DNA of 64,000 nt from positions 36,857,375 to 36,921,374 of the forward strand of contig NC_080181.1 of NCBI RefSeq assembly GCF_950295315.1, given 5' to 3'. This document shows positions 63,819 through 64,000 of this stretch, one piece after another. The translations under genes and the position numbers were made by a program. Source of the DNA: Erinaceus europaeus (lineage: Eukaryota; Chordata; Mammalia; Eulipotyphla; Erinaceidae). The notes beneath the pieces were generated by a model, which was not told the DNA's origin, ran no database searches, and was given only the letters and a program-made list of their open reading frames with translations. How positions within the stretch are numbered: position 1 is the stretch's first letter; the number at the start of each line of letters is the position of its first letter.

Positions 63819-64000
63819 CAACTATCCATCGACCAATCAACCAAGCTAAGTACAAAAGGAGATATAACCTTGAATGATAAAGACAGTCAAGCCTGCACAG
63901 ATACGTTGCCAACTGGGCAGTTTGGCTGAATAGGGCAGAGGAGCTGATCCAGGGAATGTGGTGGGGGGTGTGGGTGTGGGTGGGATGAGCAGGTGAGTCT

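Larger units (their letters stand above)
61413..64000 (+). repeat. Diverged macrosatellite copy at the array edge
   Basis: From 61413 the sequence is homologous to U1 from about 2385 on (TCTTTTTCTCTGGGTATCC; CAATGACCTGGGGAGC), but with many substitutions. It then runs through three SINE-b copies, a SINE-a and the unit start region to the window end at U1-equivalent of about 830. It is far less similar to U1-U10 than they are to each other, as expected for the unhomogenised edge of a tandem array. No gene is seen in it. Confidence 0.88.

Overview
The window has no convincing protein-coding gene. It is almost entirely tandemly repeated, eukaryotic, mammal-like DNA. I see two nested repeat systems, one LINE fragment and many short interspersed elements. 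Two SINE-like modules recur, one tRNA-type with a degenerate B box and one with a CAA-rich tail. A LINE-1 3' end is also present. From memory, these look most like erinaceid (hedgehog) families, so my best guess is a hedgehog genome such as Erinaceus. I could not run a repeat-library search to confirm this.

Layout. (1) 1-3747: one complete unit of a ~3.4 kb macrosatellite (called U1) and the first 361 bp of a second unit (U2). (2) 3748-34042: about 30.3 kb of an A-rich minisatellite with a monomer of about 61 bp, roughly 480-500 copies. The array is organised into higher-order blocks. Copies of one block start at about 6204, 13107, 16070 and 23695, with spacings of 6903, 2963 and 7625 bp. The array is interrupted once, at 27888-28508, by a 5'-truncated LINE-1 3' end flanked by an 11-bp target-site duplication. 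(3) 34043-34500: the 3' remnant of a macrosatellite unit; about 2.57 kb of unit sequence is missing between the two sides of the minisatellite. (4) 34501-61412: eight head-to-tail macrosatellite units (U3-U10) of 3379-3424 bp, the last truncated. (5) 61413-64000: a strongly diverged copy of the same unit, carrying three tandem copies of a SINE module that is single in the homogenised units. It looks like the decayed edge of the array.

Each macrosatellite unit carries, in order: a tRNA-type SINE with an A-rich tail, a TTTA tract, a CATC tract, a G-rich patch with G-quadruplex spacing in most units, a GAGAGGACAGG purine tract, a 42-bp tandem duplication, a TCC tract, a GC-rich segment with a CTCF-like word, a GACA tract, an A-run, and a second SINE ending in CAA and AATAAA repeats. 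Nothing suggests genes acting together. The biology here is likely structural: array expansion, gene conversion between units, and possibly protein binding at repeated sites (CTCF-like words in the macrosatellite, CACCTG E-boxes in the minisatellite). The open reading frames are by-products of low-complexity or near-identical repeats.
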